NCBI GenBank assembly: GCA_018066825.1
Contig: JAGPVU010000137.1
Location: 1 to 31,861 of the forward strand
Length of the DNA: 31,861 nt
Direction: 5' to 3'
Origin: Cycloclasticus sp.
GTDB taxonomy: Bacteria; Pseudomonadota; Gammaproteobacteria; Methylococcales; Cycloclasticaceae
Each line of letters begins with the position of its first letter. Position 1 is the stretch's first letter. The translations under genes were made by a program, and so were the position numbers. Below are positions 8,173 to 15,951 of this stretch, one piece after another. The notes beneath the pieces are model-generated. The model was not told the origin of the DNA. It searched no databases and saw nothing but the letters and a program-made list of their open reading frames with translations.

Positions 8173-9168
8173 TTACTTCAGGCCAAACGATTGCCTGACC
8201 GCTGCCGCATAGGCCCTCGCTTCTTCAGCGGCATCGGGTAAGTCTGTTAAGGCTGCACAGTACGCATTAATCGCTTTATCGGCCAGCGGCTGCCATTTAT
8301 CGACCCAAGCCTGAATAATCGGCGCGTTGTCTGTGTTTGTTAACGCAAAATCAATCAATGCCTTGGTCTGACGTTGATGACGTTCAGCATCGCGTAACTG
8401 TGCATCGTTTAATAACGACAGCAGGGTATCGGCATTTTCTGCACCGGCTAGGCCTAATTGCTTTTGCACCGCCGCTGACACTGCTGGCTTTAAAATCACA
8501 TCAAATACAATGGTGGCTTCTGCCCAATCCCAAGTAATGAGCGCCTTTTCAGCCAATTCTCTAAACCCTTGCCAAGCCGCATCATTTTCCCAGTGATTCC
8601 TTTCGTTTTCGCCAAGACCAATACCATCCCATGTTTTAGCTAACTCACAGGTACGATAGGCCGTGTGCGTTAACCAACGTAGGTGGTCGCCAGCCTGATA
8701 AGTCGCCAAGTTTGAAATAGTGCTAGCAGGTGACATTTGATGCAGGTATGAAGCACCCATTTGCAGCGCGTGGTATAAATATCGAGTGGGGGCATATAAA
8801 CGATTCAGTTCCTGCGCCCACTGTTTAGATATCATTTGATCATTACCACGTTCACTAAACTGATCCAGCAAACCGGTGACGTAAGCTTCTTGGCCTTCTT
8901 GCAAAATATTATACGTCCGGTATATCAATTGCTCTGGGTCTCTAAACGCATCCCAGCCTTGATGTTTTAACGGACTATTATTACGGTACTTAATGTACCA
9001 ATCGTTCATTTTCGCATCCCGGCCTACTTCAAACGGCTTATCCGGGTTATTGGTATGAAAATGCAAATTGGTCGACACCACCTCGTACTCACTCGGCCTT
9101 TTACGTTGCTTTGAAAGGTGTGACCAGGTTTTAAGTGGCTTTAACGTGTCTGTTTGTGAATCGCTCAT
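8173..9168 (-). CDS. tmoE: Toluene 4-monooxygenase hydroxylase beta subunit
   Basis: A 331-residue protein matching TmoE/TouE in length (about 327) and in pattern: KTWSHLSKQRKRPSEYEVVS at the N terminus, then NLHFHTNN, DKPFEV, WYIKYRNNSPLKH and FRDPEQLIYRTYNILQ. The beta subunit is ferritin-like but has no metal site. It packs against TmoA to form the (alpha-beta-gamma)2 hydroxylase. AAAGGA lies about 9 bases before the ATG. It is the fifth gene of tmoABCDE, 18 bases after tmoD, and no tmoF follows. Confidence 0.93.
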   Translation of the reverse strand: MSDSQTDTLKPLKTWSHLSKQRKRPSEYEVVSTNLHFHTNNPDKPFEVGRDAKMNDWYIKYRNNSPLKHQGWDAFRDPEQLIYRTYNILQEGQEAYVTGLLDQFSERGNDQMISKQWAQELNRLYAPTRYLYHALQMGASYLHQMSPASTISNLATYQAGDHLRWLTHTAYRTCELAKTWDGIGLGENERNHWENDAAWQGFRELAEKALITWDWAEATIVFDVILKPAVSAAVQKQLGLAGAENADTLLSLLNDAQLRDAERHQRQTKALIDFALTNTDNAPIIQAWVDKWQPLADKAINAYCAALTDLPDAAEEARAYAAAVRQSFGLK

Positions 9169-9186
9169 CGTCTGTCCTTTCTTTGC

Positions 9187-9501
9187 TTACAGTGTTTTTT
9201 CAAAATAAAACCTGATTTGCTCAGGAGTTACTTCTATTTGCCCCGCCATTGAGCCCAAGTGGATTTCTATTTCGCGCATTTCAAAATGACGCCCAAGGGC
9301 TTCCTCCATAGACGCTCTGGTTATTATCAATTCCCCTTCTGCAGCGATACGGACGTACGCCCCTTTATCGTCAACGGTGATGTCCTTATCGGGGTTGTCC
9401 CACTCTGCCGCATCAATCGCTGCTTGCGCTACATCACCCCCATTTAAAATCGGGCCCACTTTGTTTTGCTTATACGCGTTTTTAAGGTCTGAGTCAGACA
9501 T
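9187..9501 (-). CDS. tmoD: Toluene 4-monooxygenase effector (regulatory) protein
   Basis: A 104-residue protein, nearly the size of T4moD (103). It includes KQNKVGPILNGGDVAQAA, the basic-acidic DDKGAYVRIAAEGELIITR core, and the ending GQIEVTPEQIRFYFEKTL. The cofactorless effector binds the hydroxylase near the diiron site and speeds O2 activation. A longer frame to 9534 exists, but the ATG at 9501 has GAGGG five bases upstream and gives the family N terminus (MSDSDLKNAYKQ), so it is chosen. It lies between tmoC and tmoE. Confidence 0.92.
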   Translation of the reverse strand: MSDSDLKNAYKQNKVGPILNGGDVAQAAIDAAEWDNPDKDITVDDKGAYVRIAAEGELIITRASMEEALGRHFEMREIEIHLGSMAGQIEVTPEQIRFYFEKTL

Positions 9502-9543
9502 GATTACCCTCTTGTTTATATGGTTTGTCGCCAAATAGTTAAT

Positions 9544-9882
9544 TTATGAGTGTGCGGTAAAAGGCTCAATCCCTTCTACATCTACAAACACATCCTCGCC
9601 TTCAATTTTTATTGGGTAGGCGGCAATTTGACAATCGGTTGGATTTAGCCCCTGACCATTCGACGTATCAAACTGCCAAAGGTGTGCTTTACAGGTTAAA
9701 ACCTTACCGTCAAATTCACCCTCAACCAGCTCAATTTCTTGGTGCGGGCATATTGCTTGAAAGGCCTTTAAATCGCCACCATCAACCCCTAAAACCAGAA
9801 CCGCCGTACCACAGCTTGTTTCAAAAGCGTCCATATCGCCTTCCCAAACATCATCTAAGGTACAAATTTTTTCAAATGCCAT
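9544..9882 (-). CDS. tmoC: Toluene 4-monooxygenase Rieske ferredoxin
   Basis: A 112-residue Rieske [2Fe-2S] ferredoxin. Cluster ligands are Cys45 and His47 (CPHQEI) and Cys64 and His67 (CKAHLWQFD), at the same positions as in T4moC. It passes electrons from an NADH reductase to the TmoA diiron centre. Its usual reductase partner TmoF is not encoded nearby, so its electron source is an open question. The gene lies 27 bases after tmoB and 42 bases before tmoD. Confidence 0.95.
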   Translation of the reverse strand: MAFEKICTLDDVWEGDMDAFETSCGTAVLVLGVDGGDLKAFQAICPHQEIELVEGEFDGKVLTCKAHLWQFDTSNGQGLNPTDCQIAAYPIKIEGEDVFVDVEGIEPFTAHS

Positions 9883-9909
9883 CTTCTTAAACCCTTTACT
9901 CTTTATTCT

Positions 9910-10170
9910 TTAACTATCTGCAAAAATGATATCCAACGTTTCGGTTGGTCTCCAACCCGCTTCGGATACTTTCATATCACGGGGGTAGTTTTCGTTCGTT
10001 TGGTGCATACGCACCCGCAACACTTTGTCAGGTTGTGCAACTACGCGACGGCCAATCGAGTGATATGCGCATTTTTCAGCGACCTGATCCATTGTATCCT
10101 CGGTATCAACAGGGATTAATTGCATCACAAAGTCGCCTTCAAAATTTGAACTAATGGGAAATGCTGCCAT
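9910..10170 (-). CDS. tmoB: Toluene 4-monooxygenase hydroxylase gamma subunit
   Basis: An 86-residue protein matching TmoB/TouB (84-86). MAAFPISSNFEGDFVMQLIP is followed by EDTMDQVAEKCAYHSIGRRV and the ending WRPTETLDIIFADS. The fold is ubiquitin-like. It is a structural subunit of the hydroxylase with no known catalytic role. AGGAGA precedes the ATG by about 7 bases. It lies 49 bases downstream of tmoA. Confidence 0.93.
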   Translation of the reverse strand: MAAFPISSNFEGDFVMQLIPVDTEDTMDQVAEKCAYHSIGRRVVAQPDKVLRVRMHQTNENYPRDMKVSEAGWRPTETLDIIFADS

Positions 10171-10219
10171 TGTTTTCTCCTAATTTACTGTCTTCGTCGT
10201 TAAATGACCTTGTTTATAT

Positions 10220-11716
10220 TTAAGCAACTTTGGCCTGTTTCTTAAACGCCGCAGCCCACGCATAATTATGTGCATCTTGCCCCATTTCTCCGGGGCCTAG
10301 GCCCATATAGGCGAGGGCACCCGGTAGATCAGCGGGTTGTATTTGTCCGCTTAAGAACCGGTCTATCAAACTTTGGTGTTCTTGATGACGCACGGGATCT
10401 TGTTCAAAACACCAACGGTCCGCTTTTGAACCAAAGTGATATAAGCGCCCATTATGTTCCAAGGTATAATCTTTAACGTCCCAACCATCGCCCGGCGTTC
10501 CAACGATGGGCAGCTGTGACATATTACAGATATACGGCAGCGTTTCTGGCAAGGTCAGATCTTCTCGGTCATTATTCAAATTATCAGTAATCACATCCCA
10601 ACATCTACCCCAGGTCTTATTCCAGCCGGGGTATTTTTCTTCTAACCACTGACGATCTTCAGGTGATGCACCTGCGGCAGGGTTCCACCAAACGGTGGGG
10701 CGCCAGTACCAAACACCTAAATGCATACCGTGGTGGGTTGTATCTAAGTCTTTAGTCAAGTCTTCCCAATACCAAGGCGCATCTAAACCTAAGTCAACCA
10801 ACTGACGTTCGAACTGGGTAATAATCCATTCAACCATAAACTCTTTAAACGACTGGCTTCGGTGCTCAAGCGGTGTGTAATAATCCATGATGGGCCCGGT
10901 TAGCACCGAGAACAATTTCCATGCACGCCAGATCGAAATATCCACCATTTTTTGCGCTTCTTCTTTATGGCCGTTTGCTATTAATATTTTTAAAGAGGGG
11001 CCACCTTGTTGCGCATGACGCGCTTCATCAGTTTGAACACTAGAAATTAAACTGGCAAAGGTATGATCCCCCGCCTCTGATGCATCAGCTGCTAAGCCCA
11101 AAAACTGCATATTGGTGAAACCCGTTTCGAAACTAAAGGTCAACATAATTGACACTGCTATCGCATCACGGCATAGCATAATGTCGTCAAAGAAGGCGCG
11201 CGCTGCGATAGCCGCCCATTCATTGGTGTGCATCGCTTTATGCGCCCAATCCCATTGTCTATTACGTTTTACATTGGCGTGTGGGAAAAATAACTGAATT
11301 TGGCCGTGCCGATTTTCATCCAATGTGCCGAAAACCGCCATATTTCTGTTACCCGGTGCTTTTGAAAATCGCGCCATTCTGGCTTCTGCCACACTCGCTG
11401 CGTATTCATTAACCGCGATAGCACCATAGTGCGCCATCATGGTCGAAATCCAACCGGGGTCAGCACGATCTACATAGGCGTCACGCTCTAAGGCTGCTTT
11501 TACCGAATAAGCACCCGCATCTTTTTGGCGTTGTATTTCAACGTATTCAGGATAGGTTACCTTATAGGGTTCATCATACGTTTCCCACACTGCCATCGGG
11601 ATGCCTCTAGCCCCACTCATTTCTTCAGGAAATAGTTCTTCTTCGCTGACATAGCTGGGCGTCCAATTAGTAGCACGTGTTAAGTCATACCATTCAGCTC
11701 TGGGTATTTGATACAT
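10220..11716 (-). CDS. tmoA: Toluene 4-monooxygenase hydroxylase alpha subunit (diiron)
   Basis: A 498-residue catalytic subunit of a four-component toluene monooxygenase that adds one oxygen atom to toluene or benzene. All diiron ligands are present at T4MO numbering: Glu104, Glu134 and His137 in DENRH, Glu197, Glu231 and His234 in DEARH. Thr201, Gln228, Phe176 and Phe205 of the active site are also present, as is the highly conserved SFETGFTNMQFLGLAADA. Pocket residues differ: position 103, Gly in T4MO, is Asn (GAIAVNEYAA), position 180 is Met, and the tunnel residue 285 is His where I recall Asp. Regiospecificity may therefore not be that of T4MO. The ribosome site AGGAGG is strong. It is the first gene of its operon and sits behind the control region 11717-12172. 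Confidence 0.96.
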   Translation of the reverse strand: MYQIPRAEWYDLTRATNWTPSYVSEEELFPEEMSGARGIPMAVWETYDEPYKVTYPEYVEIQRQKDAGAYSVKAALERDAYVDRADPGWISTMMAHYGAIAVNEYAASVAEARMARFSKAPGNRNMAVFGTLDENRHGQIQLFFPHANVKRNRQWDWAHKAMHTNEWAAIAARAFFDDIMLCRDAIAVSIMLTFSFETGFTNMQFLGLAADASEAGDHTFASLISSVQTDEARHAQQGGPSLKILIANGHKEEAQKMVDISIWRAWKLFSVLTGPIMDYYTPLEHRSQSFKEFMVEWIITQFERQLVDLGLDAPWYWEDLTKDLDTTHHGMHLGVWYWRPTVWWNPAAGASPEDRQWLEEKYPGWNKTWGRCWDVITDNLNNDREDLTLPETLPYICNMSQLPIVGTPGDGWDVKDYTLEHNGRLYHFGSKADRWCFEQDPVRHQEHQSLIDRFLSGQIQPADLPGALAYMGLGPGEMGQDAHNYAWAAAFKKQAKVA

Positions 11717-11766
11717 CGCATCCTCCTGCTTTTAACATTAAAACTTAATTTAATTCTGCATTAAGT

Positions 11767-11804
11767 ATCTAGATGAATAATGCACGTTGTATGCCAATCT
11801 AGAT
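11767..11804. promoter_or_regulatory. Two ATCTAGAT palindromes 30 bp apart, flanking the tmo promoter
   Basis: ATCTAGAT occurs at 11767-11774 and again at 11797-11804, centre to centre 30 bp, close to three helical turns. The first covers the predicted start site and the second abuts the -24 box. This geometry would suit a dimeric repressor or regulator, but no known operator is recognised. Confidence 0.35.
11781..11798 (-). promoter_or_regulatory. Candidate sigma-54 (-24/-12) promoter of tmoABCDE
   Basis: On the minus strand this reads TTGGCATACAACGTGCA. GG (-24) and GC (-12) are separated by exactly 10 bases, and the match is 9 of 11 to TGGCAC-N5-TTGCW. Transcription would start near 11770, giving a leader of about 54 bases before tmoA, which has a strong ribosome site. 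Sigma-54 control is known for related systems (XylR, DmpR, TouR, TbuT). The match is imperfect, so this is a candidate only. Confidence 0.45.
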
Positions 11805-11837
11805 TTCTTTATATCACTACTGATGACTTTCTCGTAT

Positions 11838-11883
11838 TTGATTATTTGATTAAAAGCCCCGATGTTATTGATCATTTGAAAGG
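11838..11883. promoter_or_regulatory. Candidate XylR/DmpR-type upstream activator sites
   Basis: TTGATTATTTGATTAA (11838-11853) matches the XylR-family site TTGANCAATTGNTCAA at 11 of 14 defined positions. TTGATCATTTGAAAGG (11868-11883) matches at 9 of 14. Their first 12 bases differ at one position only, so they are also a direct repeat with a 30-bp period, the spacing of UAS1 and UAS2 at the Pu promoter. Centres fall near -76 and -106 from the predicted start, nearer than the usual -130 to -165. Confidence 0.45.
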
Positions 11884-12131
11884 CTGCACAGCTTATTTTT
11901 CCGCTACCACGCTTTATTACATCCGCATAAATTCGCCTAGGCATTATTTATATTAGCTTAGTTAAGCAACAAAAAAATTGTAGTTTCATGCTAATTTAAT
12001 GGTCACCGTTATTAGATAAAAAACTATCACTGAAAGCGGCAGCTAGTGGGGTGAGAAAAAGAGAGGGGGTACTTATCAGCAGAGTGGTAAGTTGACTATG
12101 TTGTAAACTGTAATTGGCACGTGCATTTATT

Positions 12132-12164
12132 ACTTAACCCCCAGCCGTTGACTGGGGGTTAAGT
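12132..12164 (-). terminator. Stem-loop after dmpI, possible end of the dmp operon
   Basis: Thirteen-base perfect arms, ACTTAACCCCCAG at 12132-12144 and its complement at 12152-12164, enclose a 7-base loop 8 bases beyond the dmpI stop. The arms are strong (C5/G5), but the minus-strand 3' side reads AATAAATG, not a clean U run. It may therefore be a weak terminator or a 3' stabilising hairpin that lets some transcription reach tmoA. Confidence 0.55.
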
Positions 12165-12172
12165 AAAAAGCG

Positions 12173-12364
12173 TTAACGGCCTAAGCTTTTGGCGGTTTTA
12201 CCACCAATGCCAAAATTTGTATTCGGCATTTCTTGCAAAATGACGCGTACCGCTTCACGCGGCGCGCCGACGGATTCACAAATGGCATCAGTAACTTTTT
12301 CTATCAATGCCGTTTTTTGCGCCTCAGTACGACCTTCCATCATATGTATTTGTGCTATGGGCAT
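12173..12364 (-). CDS. dmpI: 4-oxalocrotonate tautomerase
   Basis: A 63-residue tautomerase with the catalytic N-terminal Pro exposed after Met removal (MPIAQIHMMEGRTEAQK) and the Arg of REAVRVIL expected for substrate binding. It converts 2-hydroxymuconate to 2-oxo-3-hexenedioate in the dehydrogenase branch of the meta pathway. Length equals XylH/DmpI (62-63). AGGAGA lies 7 bases before the ATG. It is the last gene of the dmp operon, 12 bases after dmpH. Confidence 0.94.
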   Translation of the reverse strand: MPIAQIHMMEGRTEAQKTALIEKVTDAICESVGAPREAVRVILQEMPNTNFGIGGKTAKSLGR

Positions 12365-12376
12365 TTAATCTCTCCT

Positions 12377-13168
12377 TTAGTCTACAAAACGCATGCTGAC
12401 CGTGCCTAAATCTTGATAGCGTACGGTCACGTTATCGCCTGCCTTAACAGCCACCGCCGCAGTAATAGCACCCGCCATAATAAAGGTGCCGGCTGGAATT
12501 ACCTCGCCACGTTCTGCCAACATATTAGCTAACATGGCAATACTGGCTGCTGGATGGCCTAATATGGCCGCACCTGCCCCCAGCTCCACAATTTCGCCAT
12601 TGATGTCCATCACTACGCCAATGGTTTTTAGGTCCAAGTCTTCAACCGGTAACATACGGCCACCGGTAACAAAACGCGATGACGATGAGTTATCCGCAAT
12701 CACACTCTTAAGATCAAATTTAAAATCTTTATAACGAGAATCAATAATCTCAACTGCTGGCACAATAAAATCTGTTGCTGACAACACATCAGCAATATGG
12801 CAACCAGGACCACTCAGTTCCTTTTTCGTCACAAACGCAACTTCTGCTTCTACTTTTGGGTGAATCAGCTCAGATATTTTGACTTCTCCACCGTCCGGAA
12901 TACTAAAGTAATCCGCTAAAAAGCCATAACAAGGGGTTTCAACCCCCATTTGACGCATTTTAGCCATTGAGGTTAAACCCATTTTGAGACCGACAATCTT
13001 ATTACCTCTGGCTTCCTTACGACGACGGATTTCCCACTGCACATCAAGCGCTTCATCCCAAGTAATATCCGGGTAATCATCTGTTATTTTGGTTACTTCA
13101 TAGGCATTTAACTCAGCATCTTCTAGGTAAGTCGCTATTTTTCCGATTGTATCTTTGTCTAGGCTCAC
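12377..13168 (-). CDS. dmpH: 4-oxalocrotonate (2-oxo-3-hexenedioate) decarboxylase
   Basis: A 263-residue member of the hydratase/decarboxylase family. KMGLTSMAKMRQMGVETPCY marks the decarboxylase branch. Metal-site residues lie in HPKVEAEVAFV and PAVEIIDSRYKDF. With Mg2+ it decarboxylates 2-oxo-3-hexenedioate to 2-hydroxypenta-2,4-dienoate and usually forms a complex with DmpE, which is also encoded here. The start is GTG, with AAGGGG 8 bases upstream. It is a paralog of dmpE at 15157; order and motifs separate the two. Confidence 0.9.
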   Translation of the reverse strand: MSLDKDTIGKIATYLEDAELNAYEVTKITDDYPDITWDEALDVQWEIRRRKEARGNKIVGLKMGLTSMAKMRQMGVETPCYGFLADYFSIPDGGEVKISELIHPKVEAEVAFVTKKELSGPGCHIADVLSATDFIVPAVEIIDSRYKDFKFDLKSVIADNSSSSRFVTGGRMLPVEDLDLKTIGVVMDINGEIVELGAGAAILGHPAASIAMLANMLAERGEVIPAGTFIMAGAITAAVAVKAGDNVTVRYQDLGTVSMRFVD

Positions 13169-13178
13169 AGTTATCCCC

Positions 13179-14201
13179 TTAAGCTGATTTCTTTTTAATT
13201 TCTAAGGCCACGTCTTCGATCATATCTTCTTGACCGCCAACAGCACCCATACGCCCTAATTCCATAAGAATTTCACGCGCGGGCACACCATGGTTTTTCT
13301 CTGCGCGTTTTGCGTGTAACAGAAACGATGAATAAACACCGGCATAGCCCAATGTTAACGAATCGCGATCAATACGCGTTGGCGTTGGCATCAGTGGTAG
13401 TGCAATATCTTCGGCCACATCCATAATCTTATCGACATCGACACCGGTGATAATACCCATTCGGTTACAGACAGCCACCATCACTTCTAGTGGTGTATTA
13501 CCCGCACCCGCCCCAAAACCAGCAACCGAGCCATCAATACGCGAAGCGCCTGCTTCAATTGCTGCCAATGAATTGGCAATGCCCATTGCGAGGTTATGAT
13601 GACCGTGAAAACCAATTTCGATATCATCGCTAAATTCAGACCGTAATAGCCCGATGCGCGCCGTCACATCATCCGGTAATAAATAGCCCGCTGAATCGGT
13701 GGCATAAATACAATTGGCACCGTAATCGACCATTTTTCTCGCTTGTTCCAACAACGCTTCGGGTGGCGTCATATGCGCCATCATCAAGAAACCAACCGTA
13801 TCTAGGCCATATTCACGCGCCTTTTTAATATGCTGCTCAGACACGTCTGCTTCGGTACAATGTGTTGCAATACGAATAGTCGAAATACCACAATCTACTG
13901 CCATTGCAAGGTCATTAACAGTACCTAGACCCGGCAATAACAACGCCGAAATTTTAGCGTTTTTCATTTTTGGTACGACCGCTTCTAGGTATTCACGATT
14001 CGTGTGTCGACCGAAACCGTAGTTCACAGACGACCCACCTAGGCCATCACCATGTGTCACTTCGATCAATGGCATGCCCGCTTCATCCAAAGCCATTGCC
14101 ATACGGACCATATCATCGATTGAAAACTGATGACTGACTGAGTGCATGCCATCACGTAGCGCATTGTCATGCAATTTAATTTTTTTACCTGTTAAATTCA
14201 T
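13179..14201 (-). CDS. dmpG: 4-hydroxy-2-oxovalerate aldolase
   Basis: A TIM-barrel aldolase of the HMGL-like/DmpG family, 340 residues from the chosen start. It has the LHDNALRDGMHSVSHQF motif with the catalytic Arg and metal Asp, the metal-binding GFHGHHNLAMG, and the VAGFGAGAGNTPLEV stretch. It splits 4-hydroxy-2-oxovalerate into pyruvate and acetaldehyde, which is channelled to DmpF. Three codons TTG-ATG-ATG run 14207-14199. AGGAG sits best for the ATG at 14201, though 14204 is possible. It follows dmpF by 10 bases. Confidence 0.94.
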   Translation of the reverse strand: MNLTGKKIKLHDNALRDGMHSVSHQFSIDDMVRMAMALDEAGMPLIEVTHGDGLGGSSVNYGFGRHTNREYLEAVVPKMKNAKISALLLPGLGTVNDLAMAVDCGISTIRIATHCTEADVSEQHIKKAREYGLDTVGFLMMAHMTPPEALLEQARKMVDYGANCIYATDSAGYLLPDDVTARIGLLRSEFSDDIEIGFHGHHNLAMGIANSLAAIEAGASRIDGSVAGFGAGAGNTPLEVMVAVCNRMGIITGVDVDKIMDVAEDIALPLMPTPTRIDRDSLTLGYAGVYSSFLLHAKRAEKNHGVPAREILMELGRMGAVGGQEDMIEDVALEIKKKSA

Positions 14202-14211
14202 CATCAATCTC

Positions 14212-15117
14212 CTACGCTAACTTTTTTAACTTCAGTGTGCCGTTTTCAATTTCTTCGGCAAACATTTCTGCTGTTCTGGTCGCCGCAGCCGTCATAATAT
14301 CTAGATTACCTGCGTACTTAGGCAAGTAATCACCCAAGCCTTCAACTTCTAAGAAAATACTGACACGGTTACCATCAAAGATCGGGCCATTTTTTAAACG
14401 GTAGCCCGGTACGTATTTATTCACCTCGGCCAACATATCGTGCACCGATTTAGTAATCGCTTCTTGGTCTGGCGTTGTTTTTGTTAAGCAATGCACGGTA
14501 TCGCGCATCATGAGTGGTGGCTCAGCCGGATTAAGGATAATAATCGCCTTGCCCTTTGTTGCGCCACCAATTTCTTCCACCGCACGGGCCGTGGTTTGAG
14601 TAAATTCGTCAATGTTTTTACGCGTACCAGGACCGGCTGATTTTGATGCGACCGTCGCGACAATTTCACCATACTCTACCGCTTGTACACGGCTGACCGC
14701 GGCCACCATTGGAATCGTCGCTTGGCCACCACAGGTCACCATATTGACGTTCATTTCCTGTGCGCCAACGTGCTCTTTTAAGTTAACCGGTGGAACACAG
14801 AAAGGACCAATCGCAGCCGGTGTTAAATCAATAACCAGCACACCCTTTTCTTGTAATTTACGGTTATTTTCACCGTGCACATAAGCGGACGTTGCATCGA
14901 AGGCAATTTGGATATTATCTTCTTCGATATGTGGAATTAAACCATCCACCCCTTCATGTGTTGTTTTTAAACCCGCTTCACGGGCTTTTAATAAACCATC
15001 TGAGTCTTCATCAATACCCACCATCCAAACAGGGTTTAAATTAGCACTCCGCAGTAATTTTGCCATTAAGTCGGTACCAATATTACCCGAACCGATCATT
15101 GCACAATTAATAGCCAT
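14212..15117 (-). CDS. dmpF: Acetaldehyde dehydrogenase (acylating)
   Basis: A 301-residue enzyme with an N-terminal Rossmann motif (MIGSGNIGTDLMAKLLRS) and the catalytic Cys129 in NMVTCGGQATIPM. It oxidises acetaldehyde, or propanal from methylated substrates, to acetyl-CoA or propionyl-CoA with NAD+. It works as a tunnelled complex with DmpG. AGGAGA precedes the ATG. It sits between dmpE and dmpG, as in the classic operon. Confidence 0.95.
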   Translation of the reverse strand: MAINCAMIGSGNIGTDLMAKLLRSANLNPVWMVGIDEDSDGLLKAREAGLKTTHEGVDGLIPHIEEDNIQIAFDATSAYVHGENNRKLQEKGVLVIDLTPAAIGPFCVPPVNLKEHVGAQEMNVNMVTCGGQATIPMVAAVSRVQAVEYGEIVATVASKSAGPGTRKNIDEFTQTTARAVEEIGGATKGKAIIILNPAEPPLMMRDTVHCLTKTTPDQEAITKSVHDMLAEVNKYVPGYRLKNGPIFDGNRVSIFLEVEGLGDYLPKYAGNLDIMTAAATRTAEMFAEEIENGTLKLKKLA

Positions 15118-15156
15118 GTATTTTCTCCTAAATATTCTTTAATATTTCTTTAAGTC

Positions 15157-15942
15157 TTAAACAAAGCGGACCGAAGCCGATCCAATGCCACCAATACTCA
15201 CGCGCATTGAGTCGCCCGCTTTTGCATCGACCATCGCGCACAGTGCGCCCGATAAAATAACTTCACCTGCTTTTAACGTCACGCCCAGCGCGCCCATGGT
15301 ATTAGCCAACCAGGTCATTGCGTTCACGGGTGAACCTAATGCCGCTGCGCCCGCACCTGTATGCATAAGCTCGCCATTTTTTTCTAATACTAAGCCACAC
15401 ACACCCAAGTCTACTTTACGCGGATTAACCGCCGTGCCGCCCAACACCAAATACCCGCACGATGCATTATCTGCAATTGTATCTTGGATTTTTATTTTCC
15501 AGTCTGTAATCCGTGAATCAACGATTTCAAAACAGGGCATAACCGCTTCAGTAGCAGCCAAAATATCAGCATTGGTTAAGCCTGGACCGCACAGATCTTT
15601 TTTAAGCACAAAGGCAATTTCACCTTCTGCTTTGGGCTGGATCATCTTTTCAGATACCGGTATTTCTTGCCCTTCTGATAGGATCATATCCGTTAGTAAA
15701 TAACCAAAATCTGGTTGATTAACATTTAACATATTCATCACGGCTTTACTGGTGCAACCTACTTTCTTACCCACAATCCTTTCACCTGCGTCCAGCCTAC
15801 GCTGAATCATTTGATGTTGGATTTTATAGGCATCTTCTATCGTCACCTCAGGTGAGCGTTCGGTAATTGGCGCGATGGTTTGACGCGTTATTAAAGCGTT
15901 ATAGAGTTCATCGCCGTATTGGATTATTTTATTTTGGTCCAT
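15157..15942 (-). CDS. dmpE: 2-oxopent-4-enoate (2-keto-4-pentenoate) hydratase
   Basis: A 261-residue hydratase of the MhpD/DmpE/XylJ family. It contains RIVGKKVGCTSKAVMNMLNV, the metal-site region IQPKAEGEIAFVLKKDL, and FEIVDSRITDWKIKIQDTIA. It hydrates 2-hydroxypenta-2,4-dienoate to 4-hydroxy-2-oxovalerate. AAGGAA precedes the ATG. It lies 9 bases after dmpC. In classic operons dmpD would come between the two, and here it does not. Confidence 0.92.
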   Translation of the reverse strand: MDQNKIIQYGDELYNALITRQTIAPITERSPEVTIEDAYKIQHQMIQRRLDAGERIVGKKVGCTSKAVMNMLNVNQPDFGYLLTDMILSEGQEIPVSEKMIQPKAEGEIAFVLKKDLCGPGLTNADILAATEAVMPCFEIVDSRITDWKIKIQDTIADNASCGYLVLGGTAVNPRKVDLGVCGLVLEKNGELMHTGAGAAALGSPVNAMTWLANTMGALGVTLKAGEVILSGALCAMVDAKAGDSMRVSIGGIGSASVRFV

Positions 15943-15951
15943 TTTTATTCC

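Larger units (their letters stand above)
11717..12172. promoter_or_regulatory. Control region of the tmo operon (456 bases, no gene)
   Basis: This AT-rich gap separates dmpI from tmoA on the minus strand. It holds a candidate sigma-54 promoter, two ATCTAGAT palindromes 30 bp apart, a TTGATYATTTGA direct repeat 30 bp apart, and a long hairpin just after dmpI; each is listed separately. A 64-codon frame at 11750-11944 lacks a ribosome site and overlaps these elements, so it is not called. The rest (about 11884-12131) shows no feature I can name. Confidence 0.6.

Noticed and set aside
11750..11944. 64-codon minus-strand frame in the tmo control region
   Set aside because: No ribosome binding site, no recognisable pattern, and it overlaps the promoter and operator-like repeats.
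15185..15703. 172-codon plus-strand frame opposite dmpE
   Set aside because: It lies entirely antisense to a well supported enzyme gene; it is a shadow of that gene's codon pattern.
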